A stretch of 64,000 nt of DNA from Stutzerimonas stutzeri. GTDB lineage: Bacteria > Pseudomonadota > Gammaproteobacteria > Pseudomonadales > Pseudomonadaceae. The position numbers and the translations under genes were made by a program. Below the pieces are notes generated by a model, which saw only the letters and a program-made list of their open reading frames with translations, was not told where the DNA came from and made no database searches. Location of the stretch: positions 1-64,000 of the forward strand of contig NZ_JAMOII010000004.1 of assembly GCF_024448985.1 (NCBI RefSeq). Reading direction: 5' to 3'. Within the stretch, counting starts at the first letter, position 1. Each line of letters opens with the position of its first letter. Of this stretch, positions 53,826 through 64,000 are shown one piece after another.

Positions 53826-53903
53826 TCGTAGGAGCGAGCTTGCTCGCGAAGCTTGATTGCGCCGAACGATCAAGTCTGTTCGCGAGCAAGCTCGCTCCTA
53901 CGA
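53826..53903. repeat. REP/BIME unit 2 between thiC and cytX
   Basis: TCGTAGGAGCGAGCTTGCTC at 53826 is answered by GAGCAAGCTCGCTCCTACGA ending at 53903, a near-perfect long inverted pair and a better-preserved copy of unit 1. Such REP doublets are often bound by processing or gyrase-type factors and can stall transcription. The remaining bases to 53991 hold nothing recognised. Confidence 0.88.
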
Positions 53904-53991
53904 CCAGCAGATCGGGGGCGGTTCGCAGGGGGCGTACAACGCACCCTGCGCTTTCGTCCGGCCTCCAGCCTTCAGCGCTTTTCTACTTCTT

Positions 53992-56076
<2,085 letters not shown>

Positions 56077-56278
56077 AACGCGACCGAGTCTAAACAAGAG
56101 TCCGGAGGAAAGCCACGCCGAGCCGCGAATGTCGCGACCGCCGGGTCACATTTGCCACATCTCACCGAGCCTGCCAGACCGCCCATAGCGGGCAGGCGGA
56201 GGGCGCCGCCAAGCCGCTTGACCGGCCGCAAGACCGCGCATAGCCTTGCCCATCACTCCGCTTCAGGGAAAGACGCAC

Positions 56279-57718
56279 ATGCTGCGTAGACTCACGCTGG
56301 CACTGACCATGGCCGCCTCGTCGGGCCTGGTTTGGGCCGAGACCGCGCCTCCGCTCTCCAATCGCACCGATCTGGTGAGCGTGTACCGCCAGGCCGTGGA
56401 GAACAATGCCGATCTCGCGGCGGCGCGCGCCCAGTTCAAGGCGATTCAGGAAGTCGTACCGCAGGCTCGTGCCGGCTTGCTACCGAATCTCAGCGCGGGC
56501 GCGGAGATGAGCAATACCCGCACCGATGTCGACACCGACATCGGCTCACGCTCTCTGTCGCGCAGTGGCACCGTCTATCAGGCCACCCTGAGCCAGCCGA
56601 TCTTCCGCGCCGAGCGTTGGTTCCAGCTGCAAGCGGCCGAAGCCATCAGCGAGCAGGCAGCGCTGGAGTATTCCATTGCCGAGCAGGACCTGATCCGCCT
56701 GACCGCTCAGGGCTATTTCGCGGTACTGCGTGCACAGGATAATCTCGCCGCCGCCAAGGCCGAGGAATCGGCTTTCAAGCGGCAGCTTGACCAGGCCGAC
56801 GAACGCTTCGAAGTGGGCCTTTCCGATCGCACCGACGTGCTCGAAGCCCAGGCCGGCTTCGATACCGCGCGGGCCAACAGGATGATTGCCCAACGGCAGG
56901 TCGACGATGCCTTTCAGGCACTGTTCACGCTGACCAACCGCGAATACCTCGCACTGGAAGGTGTCGAGCACAGCCTACCAGTGCTGCCGCCCACCCCGAA
57001 CGACGCCAGCGCCTGGGTCAACACCGCCACTCAGCAGAACCTGGATCTGCTGGCGATCAACCAGGCGGTAAACGCGGCCGAAGAAACCCTGCGCCAGCGC
57101 CGGGCCGGCCATGCACCGACAGTCGACGCCGTGGCGCGCTACAGCAGGGGTGACAACGACAGCCTGGGCTTCTCCAATACCGGCTCCATGGATATTCCGG
57201 GCTACACCGGTGACGTCGAACAGCGCAGCATTGGTTTGCAGCTGAACATTCCGCTGTACAGCGGCGGGCTGACCAGTTCCCAGCGGCGCGAGGCCTTTCA
57301 TCAATTGACCCAGACCGAGCAGCAGCGCGAGAGCCTGCGCCGTCAGGTGGTCGAGTCCACCCGGAACCTGCATCGCGCGGTGAATACCGATGTAGAGCAG
57401 GTGCAGGCGCGCCGACAGTCAATCATTTCCAGCCAGAGTGCTTTGGAAGCGACCGACATCGGCTATCAGGTAGGTACACGCAATATCGTCGACGTGCTCG
57501 ACGCTCAGCGCCGCCTGTTCGCTGCCGTGCGCGATTACAACAACGCCCGCTATGACTACATCCTCGACAGCCTGCGCCTGAAACAGGCCGCCGGCACACT
57601 CAACCCGGGTGATCTGGAGGATCTGCAGCGCCATCTTAAGGCGGACTACGATCCGGACAGCGACTTCCTGCCGCCGGATCTGTCTGAGAACTTCGGCCAG
57701 CCGGTACGCGTGGACTGA
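56279..57718 (+). CDS. tolC: TolC-family outer-membrane channel
   Basis: The outer-membrane exit duct for type I secretion and tripartite efflux. The 479-residue protein has a signal peptide ending VWAE, two internally similar halves, and TolC-type features: LVSVYRQAVENNADL, LSQPIFRAERWFQ, LNIPLYSGG and TRNIVDVLDAQRRLF. By position it matches OpmH of P. aeruginosa (recalled). No efflux pump genes are adjacent. The start is at 56279; an ATG 33 bases upstream is less likely. Confidence 0.93.
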   Translation: MLRRLTLALTMAASSGLVWAETAPPLSNRTDLVSVYRQAVENNADLAAARAQFKAIQEVVPQARAGLLPNLSAGAEMSNTRTDVDTDIGSRSLSRSGTVYQATLSQPIFRAERWFQLQAAEAISEQAALEYSIAEQDLIRLTAQGYFAVLRAQDNLAAAKAEESAFKRQLDQADERFEVGLSDRTDVLEAQAGFDTARANRMIAQRQVDDAFQALFTLTNREYLALEGVEHSLPVLPPTPNDASAWVNTATQQNLDLLAINQAVNAAEETLRQRRAGHAPTVDAVARYSRGDNDSLGFSNTGSMDIPGYTGDVEQRSIGLQLNIPLYSGGLTSSQRREAFHQLTQTEQQRESLRRQVVESTRNLHRAVNTDVEQVQARRQSIISSQSALEATDIGYQVGTRNIVDVLDAQRRLFAAVRDYNNARYDYILDSLRLKQAAGTLNPGDLEDLQRHLKADYDPDSDFLPPDLSENFGQPVRVD

Positions 57719-57735
57719 CGAGCACCACCACAGCT

Positions 57736-57757
57736 ATAGGCGGTTCAGCCGCCCTAT
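57736..57757. terminator. Bidirectional hairpin between tolC and waaA
   Basis: ATAGGCGG and CCGCCCTAT form an 8-bp stem with a one-base bulge and a short loop. It lies in the 42-bp gap between convergent tolC and waaA. Confidence 0.6.
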
Positions 57758-57760
57758 TGG

Positions 57761-59026
57761 CTAAAGCAGCCGTCCTAGCCCTGCCAGCAGCCGCTCCAGC
57801 GCGCCCTGATTATTTCTCAGCACACGGCTGCCAGCGGCCCGAGCCTGTTCGACACTTGCCGGATTCGTCCATAACGTCTCGATTGCCGCCGCCAGCGCGG
57901 GGGCGCTGTCCACTTCCTTCAACGCGTCGGCATCACGCAGCTGCGCGGCGATATCGAGGAAATTAAACAGATGCGGGCCGGTCAGTACGGGTTTTCCCAA
58001 CGCGGCGGGCTCAAGCAAATTGTGCCCGCCGGTAGGCACCAGACTGCCGCCAACGAAGGCCACATCGGCCAGCGCAAAGAGAAACAGCAACTCGCCCATG
58101 GTGTCGCCAAGCAGCACTTGCGTCTGGGCCTGGGGCGGCTCGCCGAGGGAGCGTCGGACGGTGGCGAAATCCTGTTTACGGCATAGCTCGTACACCGAGC
58201 CAAAACGCTCTGGATGACGCGGCACCAGAATCAACAGCGCGTCAGGATAGGTGATCAACAACTGCCGATGCGCCGCCAGCAGAATTTCGTCTTCGCCCGT
58301 GTGAGTGCTGGCGCCGATCCAGATCGGCCGCATCGTGGCACCCCATTGCTGGCGGAGCTGCGCGGCCTGCTCGGGCAGCGCCGGGTCGACGCTGAGGTCG
58401 AACTTGATCGAGCCGGTTACGTCTACGCAGGCATCGTGCGCGCCGAGCTGACGAAAACGCTCCGCCTCGGCTTCGGTCTGCACGGCGATCAGACTCAACT
58501 CGGCCAGCATCGGCGCGGTCAGCCGGGCGAGACGCGCATAGCCGCGTGCCGAGCGCTCGGACAACCGCGCATTGGCCAGCGCCACAGGAATACCGCGACG
58601 CGCGCACTGGTGGATATGGTTGGCCCACAGCTCGGTTTCCATCACCACAGCCAGTTTCGGCTGCAGTCGTTGCAAGAACCGTGAAGCCGCCCAAGGCAGA
58701 TCGTAAGGCAAGTAGCAATGCTGCACCGTATCGCCAAATAGCGCCTTGATCCGCTCGGAGCCGGTCGGGGTCATGCAGGTGACGGTGATCGGCAAGTACG
58801 GATGACGATCTTTCAATGCACGGATCATCGGTGCGGCGGCAATGGTTTCGCCGACCGAGACAGCGTGCACCCAGATGCCATGCGGCTGGAATTCGGGTAG
58901 CCCAATAGCAAAGCGTTCGCCGATACGTTTCGAGTAGGCCGGTGCTTTGCGGGCACGCCAAAACAGGCGAACCACCACCAACGGCAAGGCAAGATGGAAC
59001 AGCAGGGTATAGAGGGTTCGGTTCAT
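57761..59026 (-). CDS. waaA: 3-deoxy-D-manno-octulosonic acid transferase
   Basis: Adds Kdo to lipid IVA in LPS core synthesis at the inner membrane. The 421-residue protein has an N-terminal membrane anchor (TLYTLLFHLALPLVVVRLF), the glycosyltransferase motif HAVSVGET with its catalytic Glu, METELWANHI, and GGHNLLEPAALG near the C terminus. Its single-gene arrangement near hldE fits shared LPS core function. An earlier Pseudomonas name is kdtA. Confidence 0.96.
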   Translation of the reverse strand: MNRTLYTLLFHLALPLVVVRLFWRARKAPAYSKRIGERFAIGLPEFQPHGIWVHAVSVGETIAAAPMIRALKDRHPYLPITVTCMTPTGSERIKALFGDTVQHCYLPYDLPWAASRFLQRLQPKLAVVMETELWANHIHQCARRGIPVALANARLSERSARGYARLARLTAPMLAELSLIAVQTEAEAERFRQLGAHDACVDVTGSIKFDLSVDPALPEQAAQLRQQWGATMRPIWIGASTHTGEDEILLAAHRQLLITYPDALLILVPRHPERFGSVYELCRKQDFATVRRSLGEPPQAQTQVLLGDTMGELLFLFALADVAFVGGSLVPTGGHNLLEPAALGKPVLTGPHLFNFLDIAAQLRDADALKEVDSAPALAAAIETLWTNPASVEQARAAGSRVLRNNQGALERLLAGLGRLL

Positions 59027-59060
59027 GGCCGCGAAGTTTACTCGAAAGCTGCAAGCTGAA

Positions 59061-59180
59061 GCTGGTGGGCTGAAGCGGAGCGACCCGGCCCACCCTACTA
59101 GTTGAATTCAAGATTCGTTGGTAGACGTGCGTCGGGCAGCGTTCCGCGTCAGTTAGTAGGGTGGGCTTCAGCCCACCAGC
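59061..59180. repeat. Inverted pair of GGTGGGC repeats upstream of waaA
   Basis: GCTGGTGGGCTGAAGC at 59061-59076 with CCACCCTACTAG ending near 59102 faces an opposite-orientation copy, TAGTAGGGTGGGCTTCAGCC onward, at 59154-59180. The first copy carries an extra 13 bases inside. A short heptamer-like run (AAGCTGCAAGCTGAAGCTGG) precedes it at 59046. This 266-bp divergent gap holds no gene. Confidence 0.65.
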
Positions 59181-59292
59181 AGCCAGCCCACAGCGTCTTG
59201 CCCCGCTCCAGCTTTCCAACCATGGCTGCTACGACTACGTCGACGGTTATACTGCCGGCCCGTAATTGCAGCTTTACAGGCGAGGTTTACAG

Positions 59293-60465
59293 ATGCCCGA
59301 CTCCTTGAGCACCGATGTCCTGATCGTAGGCGGTGGCGTTGCCGGTCTTTGGCTGAACGCGCGCCTGCGCCAACAAGGCTATTCGACGCTGCTGGTGGAC
59401 AAAGGCGTGCTTGGCGGCGGGCAGAGCGTCAAATCCCAGGGGATCATCCACGGTGGCACCAAGTATGCGCTGAGTGGCGCGCTGACCGGTGCGTCGGAAG
59501 CCATCGCCGACATGCCCCGGCGCTGGCGTGAAGCACTCCAAGGCGGCGGCGAGCTGGATCTTTCCAGCGTGCGCGTGCTCTCCGATGCGCACTATCTTTG
59601 GTCGCCGGGCACTCTGACCGGCAATCTCACCAGCTTCTTCGCCAGCAAGGCGGTGCGCTCGCGGGTCGGCCAAGTCAAGGGCAGCGAGCTGCCGCCAGCA
59701 CTGCAGGACCCCGGTTTCAAGGGCAAGGTTTATCGGCTCAGCGAACTGGTGCTGGACGTGCCGAGCCTGATCCAGCGTCTGGCGGAGCTCGCCGGCCCCG
59801 GCCTGTTGAAGGCCGACCGGCTCGAGCCGCTACGGGAGAACGGTGAACTGACCGGCCTGATCGCCGATGGTCGCGCCATCACCGCGCAGCGCATCGTCCT
59901 GACTGCCGGCGCGGGCAACGCCGAGCTGCTGGAGGCGTTGGGTCTTGCGCAACCGGCGATGCAAAAGCGCCCGTTGCATATGGTCATCGTCAAGGCGGCG
60001 ACGCTCAAGCCGCTCTATGCGCACTGCCTGGGAGGCGGCTCCAAACCGCGCATCACCGTGACCAGCCATCCGGCTGCCGACGGCGAATGGATCTGGTATC
60101 TGGGCGGCGATCTGGCCGAGGCCAATGGCGTCGCGCGTGACGAGGCGGCGCAAGTTGCTGCGGCAAAAAAGGAGCTGGCGGAATTAGTGCCCTGGATCGA
60201 CCTGTCCGCGGCGAAGTGGACGACGCTGCGTATCGACCGGGCCGAGCCGGCTCAATCAGCGCTGGCCAGACCGGACAACGCCTTCCTCGCCGAACAGGGC
60301 CGGCTGCTGGTTGGCTGGCCGACGAAATTGGCGCTATCTCCCGATTTCGCTGACCGCGTCGAAGCTGCCTTGACCCGCGACGGCATCCATCCTCAATCGC
60401 ATCCGCCGCTACCCGAACTGCCACGCCCCGCAGTTACTGCGCCCTTCTGGGAGGGTTTGCTCTGA
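59293..60465 (+). CDS. FAD-dependent oxidoreductase
   Basis: A 390-residue flavoprotein of the glycine/D-amino-acid oxidase (DAO) superfamily. It has an N-terminal dinucleotide fold with LIVGGGVAGLWLNARLRQQG, LVDKG and SVKSQGIIHGGTKYALSG. Substrate unknown. The start at 59293 (MPDSLSTDVLIVGGG) has GAGG nearby; an upstream Met at 59266 is less likely. Its stop overlaps the next start (TGATG), so it is coupled to the aldo-keto reductase. Confidence 0.85.
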   Translation: MPDSLSTDVLIVGGGVAGLWLNARLRQQGYSTLLVDKGVLGGGQSVKSQGIIHGGTKYALSGALTGASEAIADMPRRWREALQGGGELDLSSVRVLSDAHYLWSPGTLTGNLTSFFASKAVRSRVGQVKGSELPPALQDPGFKGKVYRLSELVLDVPSLIQRLAELAGPGLLKADRLEPLRENGELTGLIADGRAITAQRIVLTAGAGNAELLEALGLAQPAMQKRPLHMVIVKAATLKPLYAHCLGGGSKPRITVTSHPAADGEWIWYLGGDLAEANGVARDEAAQVAAAKKELAELVPWIDLSAAKWTTLRIDRAEPAQSALARPDNAFLAEQGRLLVGWPTKLALSPDFADRVEAALTRDGIHPQSHPPLPELPRPAVTAPFWEGLL

Positions 60466-61277
60466 TGGCGACAACATTGCACGAGCTGCATCGTCCTCTT
60501 GGCAGCACTGGACTCAGCGTGTCGCCGCTGGGCCTGGGCACGGTCAAGCTGGGTCGCGACCAGGGCGTCAAATACCCCAACGGCTTTCGCATTCCGGATG
60601 ATGAGCAGGCGCGCCAACTGATCGCGCTGGCTCGCGATCTGGGCATCAACTTGATCGACACCGCGCCCGCCTACGGGCTTAGCGAACAGCGTCTGGGGCC
60701 TTTATTGCAGGGCCAACGAGACCATTGGGTTGTGGTCAGCAAAGTCGGCGAGGAGTTCGTCGATGGCCAATCGCACTTCGATTTCTCGCCGGGCCATACC
60801 CGACATTCAGTCGAGCGCAGCCTTCAGCGGCTGCGGACCGACCGCATCGATCTGGTCCTGGTGCATTCGGACGGGCGCGACCTGGAAATTCTCCAGCACA
60901 GCGGCGTCTACGAGACCCTCGCCGACCTCAAGCGCGAGGGCAAGATTCTCGGTTACGGCCTTTCCGGCAAAACCGTCGAAGGCGGTCTGTTCGCGCTCGA
61001 ACAGGGCGACTGCGCGATGGTGACCTACAACCTCAACGAGCAGAACGAGCGGCCTGTACTGGACTACGCTCAGTCACACGCCAAGGGCGTCCTGGTAAAA
61101 AAAGCGCTGGCCAGCGGTCACGTCTGCCTGAAAGCAGGCGAAGATCCGGTGCGTGCGAGCTTCGAGCTGCTTTTCGCGCATCCAGGCGTTGGCGCCGCCA
61201 TCATCGGCACCATAAACCCGCAACACTTGTCAGATAACGTGCTTACCGCCGCATCCGTTTTATCACAACAACAATAA
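60465..61277 (+). CDS. Aldo/keto reductase
   Basis: A 270-residue NADPH-dependent reductase. It has the family tetrad in order: Asp and Tyr (NLIDTAPAYGLSEQRLG), Lys (VVSKVG) and His (LVLVHSDG). The cofactor end ALASGHVC and GTINPQHLSDNV is also present. Substrate unknown. It is coupled to the flavoprotein by a one-base overlap, which suggests the pair acts on linked substrates. Confidence 0.9.
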   Translation: MATTLHELHRPLGSTGLSVSPLGLGTVKLGRDQGVKYPNGFRIPDDEQARQLIALARDLGINLIDTAPAYGLSEQRLGPLLQGQRDHWVVVSKVGEEFVDGQSHFDFSPGHTRHSVERSLQRLRTDRIDLVLVHSDGRDLEILQHSGVYETLADLKREGKILGYGLSGKTVEGGLFALEQGDCAMVTYNLNEQNERPVLDYAQSHAKGVLVKKALASGHVCLKAGEDPVRASFELLFAHPGVGAAIIGTINPQHLSDNVLTAASVLSQQQ

Positions 61278-61314
61278 TTACGGCCCAACGGCCGCCTAGC
61301 CCAGGAGGTGCCGA

Positions 61315-62202
61315 ATGCCGCGTGTGCTGATCCGCAAGAACCCGAGCGCCTTCAAGACTCTACCACTGCTCGTCGAGGCCAGCCCCGAATGCCTGCGCTA
61401 CCAGAGCCTTGGGCGGCCACTCAGTTTCAGCGAGATGCTTGAGCGCCGCCGCCCGGTGGTTGTCGATGATCCGACCCGCTTCAAACTCGAACTGGCAAAC
61501 CTCGGTGTGTCGGTCCGCCTGACGCTATGCTGGCAGGGACGGGAGTATTGGGTGCTGGTGCGCCAGCAACGTCAGGACCGTGGCGACGTCGTGCTCAAAT
61601 TGATTTCCGGTTACGTACCAGCCCACGAACTCAGCCTACCGCTGCTGACCGCGATCCACGAAGTCGCCGAAGAATGTCTGCTGGAAACACCCGAAGGCTG
61701 GCTCGCCGGGCGCTTTGGCGATACCTGGCTGCCAACCCCCTACCAAAGCAGCCTGCGTTATCGTGAGGCGGTGCATTTCAATCTGGCGTCGTTGTCCGGA
61801 TCGGCCAAGCCGGTGCAATGCGGCCAGATGACCTTGATGGAACGCCCGCGGGCCTACGTCCATCTGCCAACCGCTTCCCTGCAACTGATCTACGACATGC
61901 GCCTCGATCTGCCGAAGGAAACCCGCGAGCTCAGCCTGTTTCATGTCGACGAGCGGCTCGAGGGCGAAGAGCTGGTCGCTCAACTGGATCGTAGTCGGCC
62001 TGACCTCTATCTGATCCCGTTGCATGAGGGCCAGCCACAGGATCAGCTCCTGCAGCTGCGCAATGGCCAGATCAGCACCCTAAGCATGCGTGGGCTGTGG
62101 CTAGCGGAGAGTTTCGCGCAGCAGGAGGGCTGGGTGGTTCGCGACGAGCGCATCCGCTGGAGGCAATGGTGGGCGGCGAGGCCCGCGGCCGTGACGCGCT
62201 GA
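61315..62202 (+). CDS. Conserved hypothetical protein with a Nudix-box-like segment
   Basis: A 295-residue soluble protein that I do not recognise as a named family. A segment near residues 110-135 (LLTAIHEVAEECLLETPEGW) resembles the REXXEEXG core of a Nudix box, with Glu-Val-Ala-Glu-Glu present but the preceding Gly and Arg pattern not clear. No signal or membrane segment. It has a strong AGGAGG ribosome binding site and follows the aldo-keto reductase after 37 bp. From memory, a homologue of unknown function occupies the same place in PAO1. Confidence 0.7.
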   Translation: MPRVLIRKNPSAFKTLPLLVEASPECLRYQSLGRPLSFSEMLERRRPVVVDDPTRFKLELANLGVSVRLTLCWQGREYWVLVRQQRQDRGDVVLKLISGYVPAHELSLPLLTAIHEVAEECLLETPEGWLAGRFGDTWLPTPYQSSLRYREAVHFNLASLSGSAKPVQCGQMTLMERPRAYVHLPTASLQLIYDMRLDLPKETRELSLFHVDERLEGEELVAQLDRSRPDLYLIPLHEGQPQDQLLQLRNGQISTLSMRGLWLAESFAQQEGWVVRDERIRWRQWWAARPAAVTR

Positions 62203-62218
62203 GAGACCCGCCAATTTG

Positions 62219-62378
62219 AAGGAGCAGGCCATGCCTGCGAACAAACGCCACATCCGACGCGGAACTCTTCGTGGGCATGTCAACGCAGGAACAGTACGAG
62301 CTCACTCTACCGTTCGAACCGGAGCACGACCGTAGCGCTTTGTGCGTAGCTACGCTCGGCCGTTTACAACCCCTCTAG
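62219..62378. other. Intergenic region with REP-like palindrome and two doubtful small ORFs
   Basis: AAGGAGCAGGC-CAT-GCCTGC (62219-62237) has a REP-like palindrome. Two frames are open. A 34-residue basic frame starts at ATG 62231 with AAGGAG upstream. The other, ending at 62378, reads MSTQEQYELTLPFEPEHD and so on from 62277, looks more protein-like, but has no ribosome binding site. Neither is called as a gene. Confidence 0.35.
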
Positions 62379-63796
62379 GCCTTGCGAATCCTCTCGACGA
62401 TCGCCGTGGTCGAGCTGTTCTCGACCAGCCCCAGCACCTTCACCACACCGCCATAAGCCTTGACCAGATCCGCCCCGACCACCTGATCGACGCCGTAGTC
62501 GCCGCCCTTTACCAACACGTCCGGCCTGACCTCAGCGAGCAGATTTTCCGGCGTGTCTTCGGCGAAGCAAACGACCCAGTCGACAGCACCGAGGCCTGCC
62601 AGCACAGCCATGCGCCGGTCGACCGAATTGATCGGCCGGCCCGGCCCCTTCAGGCGACTCACCGAGCCGTCGTCATTGACCGCGACCACCAGCCGATCGC
62701 CCTGCGCGCGGGCCTGTTCCAGGTAGGTCACATGGCCAGCGTGCAAAATGTCGAAGCAGCCGTTGGTAAAGACGATCTTTTCACCTTCGGCGCGGGCATC
62801 TTCTATTGCGGTGAGCAGTTGCTCGAGCGTCATCACCCCGCGCTCGGATCCCTCCTCGCGCTGCACGGCACGGCGCAGTTCAGGCGCACTGATGCAGGCG
62901 GTGCCCAGCTTGCCAACCACGATGCCCGCGGCCAGATTAGCCAATGCCACGGCCTGTGGCAGTTCCTCCCCTGCCGCGATGGCGGCCGCCAGGGTCGAAA
63001 TGACGGTATCGCCAGCGCCAGTGACGTCGAACACCTCACGTGCACGCGCCGGCAAATGCAACGGGGAGTGCTCCGGACGCAACAGCGTCATGCCATGTTC
63101 GCCGCGGGTGACGAGCAAAGCATCAAGCTCCAGCTGCTGCATGAGTTCAGCGCCCTTGGCCACCAGTTCGGCTTCATCAGCGCATCGCCCGACGATGGCC
63201 TCGAACTCGCCGAGATTCGGCGTAATCAGCGAGGCGCCACGATAGATCTCGAAATCCTTGCCCTTGGGATCAGCCAGTACCGGAATGCCACGGCGGCGTG
63301 CAGCCTCAATCAGCGCCTGATGATTCTTCAGCGCGCCCTTGCCGTAATCGGACAGCACCAGCACTTTGACGCCAACCAGCAATCCTTCGACGTCCTCGAG
63401 CAACGCCTCAGCATCGGTTTCGAAGGCTTCCTCGAAGTCCATGCGCAGCAGTTGTTGGTGGCGACTCATCACCCGCAGCTTGACGATAGTCGGCTGATGC
63501 CCGATGCGCTGGAAATGCGCTTGCACACCGGCTGCGGCCAGACTGTCGGCCAGGCTTTGGCACGCTTCATCCTCACCGGTCACCCCCACCAACGCAGCCG
63601 GAGCGCCCAGCGCCGCGATGTTCAGCGCGACGTTTGCCGCACCACCGGGACGATCCTCGATCTGCTCGACCTTGACCACCGGCACCGGCGCCTCCGGCGA
63701 AATCCGCGACGTGCCACCATGCCAGTAACGGTCGAGCATGACATCGCCCACTACCAGAACGGGGGCTTGGTCGAAACGGGGCATGGACAGCTTCAT
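62375..63796 (-). CDS. hldE: Bifunctional heptose 7-phosphate kinase/heptose 1-phosphate adenylyltransferase
   Basis: Makes ADP-heptose for the LPS inner core. The 473-residue protein has an N-terminal ribokinase-type domain with [29 protein letters not shown] and the DVTGAGDTV catalytic loop. The C-terminal nucleotidyltransferase domain begins near residue 345 and has [14 protein letters not shown]. The start is set at 63796 ([13 protein letters not shown]), where homology begins. It shares the LPS core pathway with waaA. The 204 bp upstream to the window edge show no recognisable gene. Confidence 0.96.
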   Translation of the reverse strand: MKLSMPRFDQAPVLVVGDVMLDRYWHGGTSRISPEAPVPVVKVEQIEDRPGGAANVALNIAALGAPAALVGVTGEDEACQSLADSLAAAGVQAHFQRIGHQPTIVKLRVMSRHQQLLRMDFEEAFETDAEALLEDVEGLLVGVKVLVLSDYGKGALKNHQALIEAARRRGIPVLADPKGKDFEIYRGASLITPNLGEFEAIVGRCADEAELVAKGAELMQQLELDALLVTRGEHGMTLLRPEHSPLHLPARAREVFDVTGAGDTVISTLAAAIAAGEELPQAVALANLAAGIVVGKLGTACISAPELRRAVQREEGSERGVMTLEQLLTAIEDARAEGEKIVFTNGCFDILHAGHVTYLEQARAQGDRLVVAVNDDGSVSRLKGPGRPINSVDRRMAVLAGLGAVDWVVCFAEDTPENLLAEVRPDVLVKGGDYGVDQVVGADLVKAYGGVVKVLGLVENSSTTAIVERIRKA

Positions 63797-64000
63797 GAGG
63801 GCTCCGGGGCGGAAGAAAAAACGCTGCAAAGCATAGCAGCATGGGACTGGCGAATTCTTGCCGTAAACACAGGGAGAGCATGGCGATCGCAGAGAGTTAC
63901 GGACCTGCGGCGCTGTGAAACCGACCGAACCTGACAGGCCGTGCGTTCATCATTCTGCGTTTTCGCCGTTCGCCGCTCGGCCTAGGCCTCACCCTCATCC

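Noticed and set aside
62231-62335. 34-residue basic ORF with AAGGAG upstream
   Set aside because: The AAGGAG and start codon are part of a REP-like palindrome, the peptide is low in complexity, and another frame looks more protein-like. Evidence is insufficient.
63797-64000. Possible 3' end of msbA upstream of hldE
   Set aside because: P. aeruginosa has msbA near hldE, but none of the minus-strand frames here resembles the MsbA C terminus.

Overview
The window is high-GC chromosomal DNA from a gammaproteobacterium of the family Pseudomonadaceae, most likely the Pseudomonas stutzeri group (Stutzerimonas). This rests on gene content and order, protein character (FimX, RhdA, a TolC-family protein, CytX beside ThiC) and Pseudomonas-type intergenic repeats; species level is inference. 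I see no tRNA, rRNA, CRISPR array, prophage or complete insertion sequence.

Layout. (1) 1-7.9 kb: a DUF218 membrane protein, a zinc-ribbon protein, then leuS-lptE-holA, the ribosome-rescue gene arfA with a perfect hairpin inside its coding sequence, and an MltB-family transglycosylase. A decayed TetR-type regulator lies before lipA. (2) 8.2-19.5 kb: lipA, converging on a long minus-strand cluster proA-nadD-rsfS-rlmH-mrdA-rodA-mltB-rlpA-dacA-ybeD-lipB. It links ribosome silencing and assembly, NAD and proline synthesis, the Rod elongation machinery, peptidoglycan trimming and lipoylation. (3) 19.7-26 kb: a DedA-PAP2 fusion, the lrgA/lrgB-LON-domain cluster split by a 206-bp MITE-like element, a MaoC-like hydratase, a lipoprotein joining MORN repeats to a caspase-fold C13 peptidase domain, and a Rossmann-fold protein. 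(4) 26-41.4 kb: orn with an upstream membrane methyltransferase, rsgA, motAB with a sigma-28-like promoter, an HDOD protein, rhdA, psd, a PilZ-like protein, fimX, serB and an AhpA/YtjB-type protein. (5) 41.5-51.3 kb: a PqiC-like lipoprotein and the minus-strand cluster nudF-DUF1249-cpdA-yqiA-parE-(three small genes)-parC. (6) 51.5-57.7 kb: an RsiV-like lipoprotein, cytX, thiC under a TPP riboswitch, and a tolC-family gene. (7) 57.8-64 kb: waaA, an FAD oxidoreductase/aldo-keto reductase pair, an unrecognised conserved gene, and hldE.

From memory of P. aeruginosa PAO1, the part before about 26.0 kb matches the PA3985-PA4017 neighbourhood and the part after it matches PA4951-PA4996, so two blocks that are separate there are joined here. 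The join lies at an inverted heptamer repeat of a kind that recurs at four more gene ends in the window.

The most interesting material is the mobile-element insertion between lrgB and the LON-domain gene, which kept both the stop codon and the next ribosome binding site; the MORN/C13 lipoprotein; the heptamer-repeat family; the decayed regulator with a surviving operator-like palindrome; and the built-in arfA hairpin. No defence island or wholly new multi-gene system was found. Most genes are conserved housekeeping genes.
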